A stretch of DNA of 64,000 nucleotides from Tanypteryx hageni (Eukaryota > Arthropoda > Insecta > Odonata > Petaluridae), in NCBI GenBank assembly GCA_028673005.1, contig CM054113.1:72984500-73048499 (forward strand), written 5' to 3'. Below the pieces are notes generated by a model. It was not told the DNA's origin. It worked only from the letters and a program-made list of their open reading frames with translations, and did not search any database. The translations under genes and the position numbers were made by a program. Every line of letters starts with the position of its first letter. Position 1 is the first letter of the stretch. This document shows, in pieces, positions 24,096-38,370 of this stretch.

Positions 24096-27000
24096 TTGAT
24101 TTCATTTCTATAATGTCGTTCCACCAAGTGACACCTCCTTTGGTTAACTATATTTTAATGCGAGTGTAACTTGCCCTCCTCATTCGACGTTTAAGCTTGA
24201 ATAAAAAAATCTTGAATATTAAATATTTTTAATTATAAAAAACGTCTGCACTCGGCATAAATTTATATCGTCGGCTATTAAATTCCACTCCTGACATACA
24301 TTAATTCGAATGATAGAAAACCAGTGACATTATGAAACATCCGTTTAACATTCACTCCAAAAATGCAAAAATTCCTTACGGAGGACTACATTAGGATATG
24401 GTTTTACTAGAAAGAGAAAATTAAATATCCGAAGAAATTTCTAATTATTATCGTGTCGGACTACGACAATCTCAAGAGAAAGGAGCTAACTTTCATTTTT
24501 AATTCGATCAAAATTAGTATGGAAACCAAATTACTTCGAGTAATTTTTATTCGATTCAAATTATATTTATGCCATGAAGTTATTGCACACGCGGAACTTT
24601 CCCATTCCTTTAATGACCGTCTCTCGCGATCTTACCAAATGAGATGTTCTCATACTACAAAGCGCGCAACATATCCAACCAAAACCAGTAAAACTGCTTA
24701 TGTTACAAACACGATGCTAACTGGAAGTAATGGATTTCTTTTAAAGTAACGGGTGAATTACACCATCAGCCGTAATTAATTCATAATTTTACAGTTTAAT
24801 TTGTTTGAGAAGTCCATTTTTTCTTCTGATTAGAGCCATCATGTCATCGTAAATAACTTCATAATCCACACGAATTCGTAATGCAGGAAATAAGAAATAA
24901 CGGCGTCAGCGCAAAAATAAAGCGTTTACCGTTATTAAATAGTCTGTGCCCACTGCATATGGGTAATAGTTAGAAGAGCACACTGGCATTTCTAAACTAA
25001 TAACGAATCAAGCCGATACCGTTTAGTAAATACGTGCTCGTCATAAAAAGACTATTTAATTAACACTACTTGGAAATATGAATGATTCCTTTTAAAAGAA
25101 ACAAGATCTGAAAGACGAAAGACTATTATGAAATCATAACACGAATGATAGAAACTTAACATTCATCACAATAAATATTTCTTGGGATTCTACACTAAAA
25201 TACGTTTTAAGTCCTTCATGGAGTAATTTATAATTAATCATTCGCCTTTTGAAAACAAAAGCCTTTTTAAACTGCGTTACCCTCCAGGTATGTAGTACTG
25301 AAGTCTAGAAATCGAGTCATCCAGCAGTAAAATTACTGTAGACGATTATTTTTAAAAATTTGTGTCCTATAAACTTGACCAGTGCATTTCATTCCGTCAT
25401 GCTTAGTAAATTCCAGCATAAATACATCCTTCGCGAAAGGAAAAGAACGATTACGAACCTCCTTGAACTTACTTTTCACAACCCTCTCCACAGCTTTACC
25501 GAGCTAGATTCATGCCAATTGAAATACAACGATCCCAAGTTGTACCATTCAGGAATCGAATCGATGACCACGTGTTACAAGTGCGGTCACGTTACACCCA
25601 CCAAACGGTGCCTTCGCGAAGAATTCTAAGCCTTTTTTTCTGCCTAGGTAATCGTTAAAAGCAATTGATGCATCCTACGGACGCTGTCGTCGTCGCTAAC
25701 GTGTTCTTTGTTGTGCAACGCGATACGCGGTCGCAAAGTGTGTGTGAGAGAGAGAAAAGTTCAGAGAATACATACGGCTAAAAGGATTTCCTATGCTTTC
25801 TCTCATCTGTAGAGGGAAAAATAAAAGAGTTAGCGGGCTCGAGAGTTGATTTTGCAAGTGCGTCATTCCGTTTATTCCGTCCCACGCACGCTATTCTATT
25901 TAGCAGAAATGTTTTTTAGCGGAGAGGAGATTGAAAAAGAGGGTCGGAAGGTATATTTTTATTGCCTTGGACGATTTATTGGATGACGTGTTCGAGCCTT
26001 GGAGGGCCTGAGAAAGTTTTTTTTGTTGGTGTATTGGTGTCAACGATTCTTTAAATGACGTGTCATCGACCGCGTCGAATGCTTTTTATAAACCTGCGAT
26101 GTTTAGTTTTGGAGCTTTCACATAAATTACGGTTTTATGACTCTTTTACACTAAAACTTATCTCGTTATCTGAGTACGTCATTCACCATTATATATTTAA
26201 GTACCTAGCACATAAATTGCACACTATTCTGTTAAAATATTTCTGAGTGATATTTTAGCTGAACTAATAAATCATGGTGGAAATTTTGTCGTAGTTCAAA
26301 TCCAGTAACGCGGTTGTTTAAAACAATTAAACCCCAAAGGTAAATGACTCGCATAATTTTGACAACTATACGTTACGTTCGTAGGCATGCCTATTTTTTA
26401 TTGCTGTATTCACTAGTTAGTATTATAATTAATGAAACATTTCTTTAAAAAATGTGCACCTAATTTGAGTTCTTAAACTGGTTTAGTCTAATAAAGAAGC
26501 TTAAAAAATATTCATAGAAAATATGATAATATGAACAATGCACCGTTGAGAACAAAGGAACGTTAAATCTTCGATTCCTCTTTCGGTCGCTAGGTATCTT
26601 TCTCGTTACGTGTCCGTTACTCTTCTCCTCCTTTTGATCTCTTTTGCTTTTGCGCCAGTCCACAATTTAAAAACGCATAGCATATCCCATTTGGAGAAGA
26701 CGACTTGTCGTCAATTCCACTGCCACTACCAATTGCACTCCTTTGGCGTCCCATTTTAAAACCGTCACTCGTCCATTGAATGGTAACCCTGCGTCTCCAA
26801 GTCGCGCACCATTCTCGTTTCTTTTGCCCCGTTGTCGAGGTACACGCTCAAGGGAAAGGAGCAAGAATGTTAGGGTGAGGGAAGGAGAGACAATCACCTT
26901 TTACAACTGCCGCAAATCATTGGTGAAAAATGACTTCCTTCGCCGCGTCACCCTTCCGCCCCCTCCCCGCGTTCGTCGGTCTTTTTGTAATGGGGCGGAA

Positions 27001-30000
27001 TGCAGGACTCTGCCGATGGCGGGCAATCGAAGTCTGCCGAACTCTTAATCCATTATCGTTCCGAATTATGATAATGTATAATGGAATAAATGTGCCACTG
27101 ACTCATTTTCCCAACTTCTCGGTTCTGAAGGTCACTGAACGGAAAATATTCATATCCATACTACGGAATCATATTCGAATCAAATTTCCAACCGCTAATT
27201 ACGCCTTTTAAGATGCCTACCCTTGAAAGAACCGATTAAGATCGTATGTCGAATTTTGCTTCTTAATGAATGAATATGAATTGTTTCCGTTATATTCGTA
27301 TGAATATCTTTATAAATTAGGCATACTTTTATTAAGGGTAAAAAATTATCACATAAAACAGGCATATATAATCAATCCTATATTTACTACCTTAACTTCA
27401 TATGAGTAAGACATCTCGGTGCGACGTGTTATGCAAGAGAGACTATTTAAATTCGTCTTCAAAACATCAGGATAGCAACAGGAATTTCGCAATGTTGAAC
27501 CCATATTTAAACTCGTTCGTTGATTATTAAATAATTTTGCGAAAATGATGTATTTCACATTTCCTCTCGGTTTGGTGGCTTGATTAACTTTATTTCTTCA
27601 ATGTGATATAATTTTTTCAACCTACATATCTAATTCAACAGGAAATTATCTAGCTCGTCTTACGGCTAAAAAAAATTCAAGAACATAACCTTGTTGTGGC
27701 TATTGGATATACCTGAGACAAGTTTTTCTAAGTGCTCGTTCTTGAATTACATATCGAACGTATGTTCGCATCGTAAAATATCAACTGAATCGGAGAATCA
27801 TTCCACTGTTATTTCATCCATCATCAAACGACCCTTGTAATTAACGAAATAAATTAATTGGGTACATTGTACATAGTTCAAGCTTATCAAAGGCATTCTA
27901 ATGGAAATCATTTCATCTTCGGCAAATCGATTGTTCAACGGGCTTTGTTTTGCCTTGTCGTGGTGAAGTTTTTTTCCAATTTAAGCTTATTTAATACGCG
28001 TTTACACATTAGAATTACTCGTTCTTTTAGAACCCCAAATATTTAATTTAACGTGAAAAAATAACCCGACTTTTTTCGGAGTCATACTTAACTACGCCGT
28101 AATGCTATCCCTCATCTCTTTTTCTTACTCTCAGCATTACCGTGCGCTTTCCTTTCGACTATCTTTCCCTCTCAGCCCAGCCCTTCCTCCAAGTTCTGTA
28201 CACCCCTCGATTCCCTCCCTCCACACGTCCAACCCTAACATCCCTTATTCTCGACGACCTGGCATAGGCTCAGTTAGGAGGAGGGAGGAAGGGACTCTCC
28301 CGTCCCAAACAGACTTTATTGTCCTTCCGAAGCAGTATATCCTACGACGCTAACAGGTGTTCCGACTGTTCTGCAGAACAGAAACCCGCTGCTCCCGACA
28401 TCGTACCTCAGATGCAATCCCTATGTCCTGTTTTGCGGTCATCGTTTTTATACCGCGGAACTCCCCCTCCGCGCCAATGGAGGAATGATAAGCAGTTACT
28501 TCCCTATCTATACTCTCTCCATCTCTCTTTCCTCTTCCTCCCACTTTCTATCCCTATCAAACGGTCAATCCAATCTGTGCAATCTCTTCGGTCATTAACG
28601 TCTTCAGCAGTTCCTTATCGGCAAATATGTGTAATCCCTTTATTCGCGAGCTACGACGACAAGCAATTAAATGTGGAGTTATGTGCACGTGGAACGATTA
28701 CGGGACAGTTTCCTGTCCGCCGTGAAACAAGAGCAGGAAAAAAAGCGAAACACGCTATTAATTTTACCTTAGTAGTTATTTAATATTCAAGATTTTTTGC
28801 CATGGGTGTGGAATGTTTACTATAAGAAAAACTATGATTCTCAGAGATTCATATTTGTAATCTGGACTATGCTAAACAAATGTGGGAAACGATGCAATTT
28901 TTATATCATGATATAATAACTACGGTGCAAACGAGGGTGGTTTTAAACAAAGACAACTTAATAGATTTTCAAAAGATATTCTGAGACTTGCATAGCACTT
29001 TTCGATAATCATTTCTCTCAATCCCCGGAAAATCTATTATGCTCTCATTTAAAAGCATACGAACTAAAGAGTACTCAATTATGTTATTTGTACCTTTTTT
29101 GTGTGAACATAGCACGAGAAAATAAATGGGAAAATAAAAATTTGCCGAGCACTATTTTAATTTCCTCAAACTTTTTTTTGTGACTAAATAAAAATCTATT
29201 TGACTATTGCGTTTTATCGTAAATGTGGCTTTTTTCAGTGCTACGGCTAAATTTAAACAGTTCTAAGCTTATAATGTACCTACTCTTCTTTTGCTATATC
29301 TCCGCTTTTTATTAATGCCTATTCGACTCATTTTCTTAAATTCATTAAATTCAACTGATCAGTATAATAAATATTTTAATAACTTTAGATTTCATAATCA
29401 AAGAATGTAAACGGCTATAAAGTATTATTAATCTTCCCAGAAAAAGCGTGTAGGTTAAGAGTTGGAATTTGCAAATGATCTAAGTTAACAGGGAGGAAGA
29501 GTTCTCGCGTTGAGTCTAGAAACTCGTAAACCGGCCGTAATTAGAAATTGCTTCGTACTCCACAAAAAAACGGTACGGAAATAGAAGAGAATTTTCAGAT
29601 CTTGATTATATTTTACAGATTTAGGGGATATGTAAAAAACTCTCGCTCCTAACAAGCGCAATAAGACTTACATATAGATACATATAGATTTTAAAAATTG
29701 AATCCACCACAGTTAAACGTTGAGAATGCCACCCTGAAGCGTTTCAACCCATCCTACCGAAGGATTTCCTTGGATCGCAACATGGCGAGAGAACACTACA
29801 TCGGTTACCAACCGTGCGTAAGGTGTTAGGGAAACCGCCAGGTAACAGCGCCAGTCGTAATGCGAACCTCCGCCATCTATATTAAATACCTCAAAGCTGA
29901 TTTACAATAGCAACACCTATATTAACTCAAGGCATAGATTTTGATTATTTGCACAAGCTGTAAGCGGAAATGCTATTTTTGGAGAAGGCTACATCTTTTT

Positions 30001-30452
30001 TTTAATACCGCCGTTTCAATTTCAAGAGGCAAAACCCAATCCGTCCATCCCTACGTCATTATTTTCCCGAAGCCCCTCCACAACCTCCCCCGCCATACTG
30101 TCCCTTCCCTACCATCACCCTTTAATCCGAGAATCCCTCCCTTACCTTCGTATTCCCGATCTTCCCTTCGTCTCTGCCCACTTTCTAGGTCTCGGAGTGG
30201 GTGGAGGTGCACCCGGAGAAGGGGAGGGGATGGACAGAGGAATGAGGGAATAGTGGAGGGGAGAGGGAGAGAGAGAGAGAGAAGGCCTGGAAGAAGAGTA
30301 ATTAATTGACTTCGCAGGTGCGTAACCAAAGAAACCCACAACGCAACACGCAGCATCCCTCACCTAGCTCCGCTTCTATTTTTAATGGTCGTCTTTCTTT
30401 CCTCTTCCCTCTCCTCCTAACCCCTCCACCTCTTTTCCTCTCTCTCTCTCCC
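24096..30452. other. Intergenic, AT-rich with CT tracts
   Basis: Pyrimidine tracts at 28100-28260 and 30050-30180, purine tract at 30200-30300. A 154-codon ORF at 28319-28783 has no recognised domain and average composition; not called as a gene. Confidence 0.5.
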
Positions 30453-30530
30453 TCTCCCTTTCCTCACCTCTCCCTTTCCTCACCTCCCCCTTTCCTCACC
30501 TCTCCCTTTCCTCACCTCTCCCTTTCTCCC
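30453..30530 (+). repeat. 16-bp pyrimidine minisatellite
   Basis: Four units of tctccctttcctcacc (unit 3 has tccccc) at 30453, 30469, 30485 and 30501, with a partial fifth. It lies inside a CT-rich stretch of about 350 bp. Confidence 0.92.
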
Positions 30531-33500
30531 ATCTTTGTTTCCCTCAGAAACTGGTCTTGTGATCATGAGCGAAATTCTTCCTTTTTCTAAGCACCTCTCC
30601 CTATCTCCCTCCCACTCTTTCCTTATACCTCCCCAACCGCCTCCTCGTTTTCCATCTCCTTGCCTCCCTATATTCTCCTCCCTTTACTTTTTCCCCTCTA
30701 CATATTCCTCGTTCCAAACTTTTGGTGGCTCCTTATCCTTACTTCTGTCTCATTTACTTGATATATTATCAAATATATTACCTTATCATTTTCATATTAA
30801 CCGACCCTAGCTTAATGGAGTAGGTCTCGTATACATGATTGCGTTTGTGACGAAAATTCTACAGCGAGGAAGGTTTTTCCAAGCCCCAGACGCATACCAT
30901 GGCAATGGATTTCACTCATTCATTGATTAATATGCAGTTGCCTAACTCAAATAAGCTTTAAATTAATACAGGTGAATTAAAAATGTTATTAAAATAATGA
31001 ATTTTTATTACAACGAACTATTTATGTAACCTGTATAAGTAGGTTACATGGATATGTTACTGTATTATTGAATTAATCGGAAGCATTGAAATGTCTTTTT
31101 AGATAGCCAAAGGAGAGTCATGGAACGATTTGTTAATGCTCCTCTCATTTTTTATCGAGTATTGCATATAAATACGAAAAAACAAAATTTACGGATAGAT
31201 TTCTTTAATTATTCGCCTATTTTCCCAAAAGACAAATATAAAGACAGTTTTGCAATACCGAATTCGTCTCGGGAGAAAATTTCTATGCCAACTATCATCC
31301 TTTTCAGAAGAATTACGCAAGACAGATTTTCTATACCTAAGTCACTTTTTTAACCTTCGTATGAATGGTAAATTGATAGCCTTGTCGATAAATACGAGCA
31401 TAACTTTAACAGTGGTATTTCACTTGATACTGGGCGACTGTTTTTAGCTTGCCTTCTCCCAGACACACCAAGAGAAAATAAAAGGTTTACGATTGAGTTC
31501 CTTCGAGACTAAACACACGTTCATACTCTCTGACGTTATTCTATGGATACGTGTCACAATAAATACGCACAAGAAACATATGCCGCAAAACATCTCACAA
31601 AAACTGCCCATTGCGAGACTTAGGATATGTATAACAGTCCCAACTTCAGCTGTTGATTAAATTGAATGAAGAACATCAATTCTGTCTCTCCACGCCTATA
31701 AAAATAAAATATATTCCTTTTGTGTAATACGTCAAAACTGACACGCAAATTTCTGCCATTCAAGTTATATACGGCTTATTGTAAACCTCTGCCTTTACGA
31801 ATAAGCTCCAATTCCCGCCTTAATACGAAGAGAAAGATGCCAAAAACTATCAAGATATATATATATATTCCATAGACAAATTCTTCCACAATTTTGAAAG
31901 ACGAATTTCATTGCAAGAGGTGACATAGTTATCGCATCCCTTCCAAAAAATAGTGAATTTGAATATTGTGTGCGTGGAAGATCGTAGACAAATTAGTTAT
32001 CCGATCCAAGCCATACCTGCTATTTCGCATAATACGTTGTATTCTTAAAATCCAGTTCAAAGCAGTAATTTCCCTCATTTCTAATTCTCTTTTCCAAATC
32101 CATTTCCTCCACCTGCTCATATTTTAGACGAATCTTTTTAAATAAAACCATGTTTTAACCTAACCTCCACAATCTTAGTGCATTTTTTTTTTCAAAAATC
32201 CTACGACTCTATCTTTCTTCCCTTAGGAAAAAAAAACCCTTCAGCTGTTCCGTCTTTCCTTAGCCCTCTCATTTCCGTATAAATCGCCTATGTTTAAACA
32301 CCGAAAAGCACATGCTCATTCATCCAATTCCTTCCTTCCCTCCTACGAGCCGATTCCTTTCGCCTCCAACACTTTTCATCTGTCTCCATAACGACCTATC
32401 CTCCCCTCTTAAATCCACTCTTACGCAGGCTCTCGTTCTCTCTTCTTTCCCTTTCCTTCCTCAATCACCTTTCCCTTTTTTCTTCGTTCTTCCATACTAT
32501 TCCAATGGACGCCTGTTTTTACCACGCCGATTTATGTATAGAGAAAAAAGAAATGTATGAATTGTTTAAATCAATATTCAATAGTTTCTAAAGTATTTAC
32601 AATATCGGCATAGGTGATAATTTTTTGCAAAAAAAGAGGTAATACCTATTCGATGCATTTTTGCACAATGTTGACTAGGTAACATCGCAGAACAACTTTA
32701 TTCTTAGAATTATAGTGAACACCTCTCGATATCGAGTGCATTGACCACGCCGATATACGCATTTATTACTTCAATCTAAAAAAAGTATAGTGGAAAGGTG
32801 TACTCATGGCAACACTGAGTGGTCTACGTTGTCGTATTTTCAGGCAAACGCAAAAGTAGTGTGTTACTCAGTATGATGTATAATGATTCCCTTCTTTTTT
32901 ACTTCAACTTGGAAACACTTTTCGAATAGCGGTACCGTTGACGAGATATGTACAAGTAAAAATTCATGTGTCCTAATGTAAAGCGAATTTTCAATTTGGC
33001 TAATATGGACTTAAAATAATTTTGGTAGACAATTTTCAGTTTAGATCTTCCACTACAAAATTCCTAAATATAACTCATGCGTTATGAAATAAAAATTGTA
33101 TACAGACAGAAACGAACTCTCCTTTAACTAGGTACTTTTTGTACTTGAATACTTCATGGATAAAGATTGTATAACAATAAACAAGATGGTCCAAACGGAA
33201 GTTATGATGCCTAATTTCCACATAATTATTTATTTAATAGTTATATTGGTTTTTATGGCTTTAAATCACAACGGATGAGTTGCTCTTTGTGTTCCCAAAT
33301 TTCATAATTTAGCGTTATAAAATATTAAAAATAAATTCGAACGGAAAAGAAAATTGATCACGCGTATTTGTGTGGCAAACATAACGCGAGTATGTATTAT
33401 ACTAGACTACGAGGGAGCCTGTGACGCTTCGCTGTCACAATTAAGTTGATTTTGATTTTTTTTAATTCATAAAAGGTGTTACAATGAAGAACCCAGCGGT

Positions 33501-34289
33501 GCCTAGGAAAATCCAGCATTTCAATACCAGGTTGAAAAAATTATCAACAGGTTTTTCTTTCTTATTTATTATTAACATGTATGGGGATTTAGGATAAGTT
33601 TAATTAAATTTGTCTTTAAAGTAATTTTTTAATTTTCCAAGTGATGAGATAAATCAAATTAACTGACCTTGCTAAGTTCTTTTAAACTTCTTTCTTCGTA
33701 AACAACAGAAAAAAGTGAACAAACAAAATGATGTAATATCGTCAAGGGGCTCGCGGGTACACAACAGAAGTATTCCACATTTTTACAAATTATGAATAAC
33801 AAAAATAGTCCAAACAGTGGTCGAGATATACAAACCTATCAACTAATATGAATGTATTTTTTATTAATATTTCAAATAAGAACACGTACAATTAATCGTT
33901 ATTTTTAGGTAAACAATGTAACCAAGATATATAAACAATAATTTCCCGATCTCTGATTGGCGGACCACTTAACCAATAAAAACCTGCCAAAAATTCGCCG
34001 ACGACGATTACGGTAATATAGAAAGATACCGAATTCGAGCGCAACAATAGTTGTTAATATGGCAACACTCTCGTAATAGGTGACCAAAACTGCAAAAACG
34101 CAAGTATTTACGCAAAATGCGAAGAAATACGATCGATAAGTAAAATTCTACGATAAAAATAAGAATATCCATTCCTTTCCTCAGAGATGAGTACAAATCC
34201 CGCTCCGATATTACAATTATAAGGTATTTTAATGTGCAAAAGAAAATTAATCTGCATGATGCTTTTCAGGTTTTTCATGTAAATCAAAT
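30531..34289. other. Intergenic, CT-rich then AT-rich
   Basis: CT-rich to about 30720 and again at 32200-32500. The 16-base string tggaaaggtgtactca at 32790-32805 also occurs at 8925-8940. No gene supported. Confidence 0.5.
31024..31049. repeat. Short perfect hairpin
   Basis: atgtaacct and aggttacat form a 9-bp stem around an 8-base loop, in AT-rich DNA without a neighbouring gene. Confidence 0.6.
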
Positions 34290-34390
34290 GTGAAGGATAG
34301 TTCCTGGAATCGAACCCGGGACTTTCAATCTTCGCAACAAAAACTATCCTCCGGAGCTCGATCCCAGTAGCAAGAGATTTCCACCAAGTG
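34290..34390 (-). repeat. tRNA-like B-box relic inside an 8-bp inverted repeat
   Basis: On the minus strand, cccgggttcgattccagg holds a perfect B box (GGTTCGATTCC). The flanks ggatagtt (34295-34302) and aactatcc (34342-34349) are perfect inverted repeats resembling an acceptor stem, but only about 22 bases lie between the 5' arm and the T arm, too few for D and anticodon arms. Likely a SINE or tRNA relic. Confidence 0.45.
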
Positions 34391-34437
34391 CCATGACAAT
34401 CGGTCTATTGGTTCAAAAGTTAATAGGGAGAGGGGCA

Positions 34438-34462
34438 GGCAGACAGACAGACAGACAGACAA
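34438..34462. repeat. (GACA)n tetranucleotide repeat
   Basis: ggcaggcagacagacagac and continuing; it ends a stretch (ccatgacaatcggtctattg, ttcaaaagttaatag) whose style suggests the tail of an interspersed repeat. Confidence 0.85.
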
Positions 34463-37400
34463 AACGACGAAACTGTAAGGCTATTTCCATTCTGGAAAGT
34501 AGGCTAAAAAACGTTGACATCGTCGGAAATGGTTTGCAGTTAATGCCCATACAACATTCGCTCATAGAAAAATTATCTACGTTCGATCTGACGGCGTTAG
34601 CATATCTATCAATTTTCAAGTCATGTCCTCCACACTACTTTATACTTGAATAGGTTGTCTATTAAATTGTTATAACAATTTTTAGGACAGATGCACATTT
34701 AAGCAACCGTCATCAGTGGTTCAGTTTTGGATACTATTATCTACAATCATTGAATCACCAATGATGACTTCGTTGCCTAAACGCGCATCGCTTTTTCCCA
34801 ACGTTTTTAGAGTTATTGGAGAGACCAATATCTACCACTTTGATCCCGGCCATAAGGCGAGTTCGACTTTTCTCTTTTTAATCTCGTACCTAAAAATATT
34901 AACAACAACGAATCAATTCCTTTCCTTGTGCCGATCTTCCGCAACTTGAAACTGCGGAAGGGTCGGAAATACTCCTTACTCCTGCGCTCTTTATTTTTAC
35001 TCGCCTTTTACTTAACACAGGATCTCCTAACCCAGGTGCGGGCACGGAATGGCGGTCTCATCTTACCGATCACCCCCGCCAAAAAACCTAATAACCCCCG
35101 CGAGGGATCCGAGTTTCGTCTCGTCCAGTGCAGAGAATAGGCTGGCGGATTGCCGAATTCCGACAAGCTTAAGGAGGCCCAGCGGGGTTAAGAATGAAGA
35201 GGGCCACTGTCCCACACCCCAAAAGTCTCCACGTGCGATTCCGGAAAGAGGGGAACGAGGAGTTGGAGAGAGAGAGAGAGTGAAGAGGGAGGGAGTGTAG
35301 GAGGGACGAGAACCATTCCTTCTCTTTTTCCGTCGGCCCTTGACATCAACTCCACTCACCTGCTCTACGACGTAATAGCCGCACCACACAAACCCTTTCA
35401 AAAATCCTTCGGGGATCGCAATTATCTTGAATTATATCCATTACTTCAGCCCGTTAATCTCTTTTCAGTGTGTAAACAAAGCTATTATCAAAGGCTATTT
35501 GAAATGATGGCTGGATTAGCCGCCCGAGTTCTCTCATAAGGATTTTCAGAGGAAGAGTAACGTCTGACGTAGATTACACGAATAGAATGTTTAATGCGAC
35601 GGACTCGTTTGAAAATATTTTAGAGGTTATTTAGTGCATTTTGTAAACTGGCTGTTTCTTGCGTTTTTGCATGTTCTTATATTCGTTTGTGTTAATTTTT
35701 TACGAACCCATTTGAAATGGAAAGGAAAAAGTCAGTTTATCGCTATGGAATATACCTGTATATTTATAGCAGACTTTTAAGAAAATATTGCGGATCAAAA
35801 CATTACACAAATCGTTTTATGTGCTCTTCAAGAGATGTAAATACCATCTAGAAATGTTTTATTTTATGATGTGCTTTTTCCATTTGCCAGAGAAATTGAT
35901 TCCGATAGTTTTAACAGCAATACCGTTCTGTTGCCAATAAAGCCAATATTCCAAATTTTCACAGTAAATGTATAGCATTTGTTGGTGAATGCAAGGAAAA
36001 ATATTTCCGGATATAAATGAGCACCTAACTATTCGTTTATTCCAAAGCCAAGTTTTAAAATACTTAGTGTATTAACAATTCATCATAAAATATAGCATTT
36101 ATTGTCAAAGAAAAATAATCACCAATGTGAAAGTTGTAAACAAAATAACCTTTTACATCAACCAGTTTCGTTTTGTACCCGTATATTCGTTTAAACTAAA
36201 TTATTTACGATTTATAATTAAACAAAATTATATTTGAGTAATACCACCAGCCACCCATTTCGGCAGTTTAAATTACACCATCCAGCCTTAATAGGATTTT
36301 CTCAACTTTTAGAACATAACCACATTAACCAACTAAATAGCGACGGTTGACTAGTTTCGGTATATAATAACAATAGGTGAAATTAAATAGATAAAATCAT
36401 AACTTAATTACAGTAGTTAACAACAACTCTTGTGAAATCTTATATTGTACTTGATCAACTTAATCTGGAGATTAAACATTTGCGTTACCTTTAATCTACT
36501 CCTCTTCTGGCAGTGTCTGACAGACTAAGTCCGATGACTTTTCACCAGCATGGCATTTAATCTCAACAAATACCTAGCTATTTAATTTTCTGTAAGTAAT
36601 ATCGACTCTGTCAGACACCTTATAGACCTCTACATCCACAAGCATTATAATACATGAACAAGTATTTGAGAACTATTTAATTTAGTGAAGAAAAGGTAAC
36701 ATAAAACACTTGCATCTAAAATATATCAATATCCTAACAAACTTTAACATGGCATAGGTAACAAAGCCATAAAGCGATTAAATAAGTCCCCTACCATGTT
36801 CCAAGCTATAAGCTGACGTTTCCAACTAAACTATCTTTTAAAAAATAGGTAACCTTGTATACTGTCGCTACTCGCTTTTCGTCCACATACAATAATTAAT
36901 TTATCATTAAGATCAACCTTAAAAAATCTCCGTTTAAAGTTTTCCTAGCCATTCGCAATGCATTCGCTGAATTTCCTCCCTCTCATCATTTAACACACGA
37001 TAACAAGTCACATAAACCCTTCAGCACAATCCTTTATTGAAGATGCCTTTTTTGCCTTCAAACGGTATCGGTAACGGACGAGTTTGAGCGTCTTCAAAAT
37101 CGCGGATAATCGCGGCCATTCGATGGTAAAAATTCTCCCGTAAACATTATCCCCATCTCAACACATCTACTCCGGAAGTTGATCACGAAGTAATGAGACC
37201 TTTCTCATCCGCAGATGCTAACGCGTGTGTGCAATGGAGTGGGCGGGCGAGATAGATCTGGGTGAGAGGGAGAAAGGGTAACCAGTGTGGGGGTTACGAG
37301 TTCAAGCAGGAAGTTGAGGTCGAAAGCGATTTCTCGTTTTCATCGACGAAGACAGCGGCACCCTTTGAGCGTAAGACACGCCCCTTTCTCTCTCTCCTCC

Positions 37401-38107
37401 CACTCAAAAGATTTTCTCCCTTTCGACGATTATAAAAGAAAAAATACATCGCTTAGCCTCTTTAAAGTACGATTCATGCGATCGTAACATGCTCTTCTTT
37501 TGTTTCTTTGCGACTCCACCCAACCCTGCTATATACGCCGCTCCCTCTCTCCCTTTCTGTCTTTTTCTCTCCCTCTCGGATATTCACCCACTGCATCTCT
37601 CATTATCTCCCATTACCCGCATTCTTTCAGCAAACTGGACTCTTTCCCGCATTCTCCTACTCTCCCGCCCTCTCTCTCTCTCTCTCTCTCCTCTTACAAG
37701 CGCCACTTGGTTCTCGGAACTCTAGTAGAGTGATTCATGTAGCGCTCACTATATCCTTCGTAAACACCATATTCGTACGGTGCATTTGCTTACCAACGAG
37801 CATGGTGCTTATTTTAACGCGAAAGGGATGTGTGTTAACTAACGTTCAACGACTTAGATCGACCACGACTAATTTTCGTGCAACATTTTTTTCCGTTGTA
37901 AATTCTATTCCCGATACATCTGAGAGCATGTCTATTTATAACTAATTTAATTAATTAAACGAAATTGAACTGCGTGAACAAAATTTACAATCAATTTAAG
38001 AACTACGGCGAAATTTAAAAATGGAAGGAATTCCTCCTCGACCGTAAATTACGTGAACAAAAACTAAAAGACACTAATAACGCTGAGATTTCATTGATAT
38101 TCTAGTA
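34463..38107. other. Intergenic, CT/GA tracts
   Basis: Purine tract 35220-35310 and pyrimidine tract 37370-37700, the latter with a run of tctctctctc at 37670-37690. ORFs here overlap in several frames and are low-complexity translations. Confidence 0.5.
36513..36618. repeat. 11-bp inverted repeat
   Basis: gtgtctgacag at 36513-36523 and ctgtcagacac at 36608-36618 are exact reverse complements. They may be termini of a tiny MITE, but no TSD is evident. Confidence 0.4.
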
Positions 38108-38370
38108 CAGTGGTGTGAAACCTTTTTACATGGCGGTGCGCATTAGAAGTAGCGGGTGCTTTGGAGAGAACTTACTCAAGAGATTGAAAGTCACTATTGA
38201 AGTGAAAATCAGGTAAACATTTATAAGCACTGATACCTTTCCAGTTGTTGTTTTATGATAGTAAATTTAATTTAAATACATACAATTATCTGTATTTAAT
38301 AACTTAGTTTGCCAATTCGTCAAAGCTACATCGGGCATGGCCCGTGGGCCGTAAGTTGTACGTCTTTGCT
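38108..38370. mobile_element. Possible hAT remnant
   Basis: CAGTGGTGTGAAACC at 38108, followed by ggcggtgcgcatt, resembles a hAT left end. The segment near 38335-38365 (ggcccgtgggccgtaagttg) resembles a hAT right subterminal region. No matching TSD and no clean right terminus were found, so the right end is probably eroded. Confidence 0.35.

Noticed and set aside
28319..28783. 154-codon plus-strand ORF
   Set aside because: No domain, no start context or splice evidence, and a competing minus-strand ORF over the same bases.
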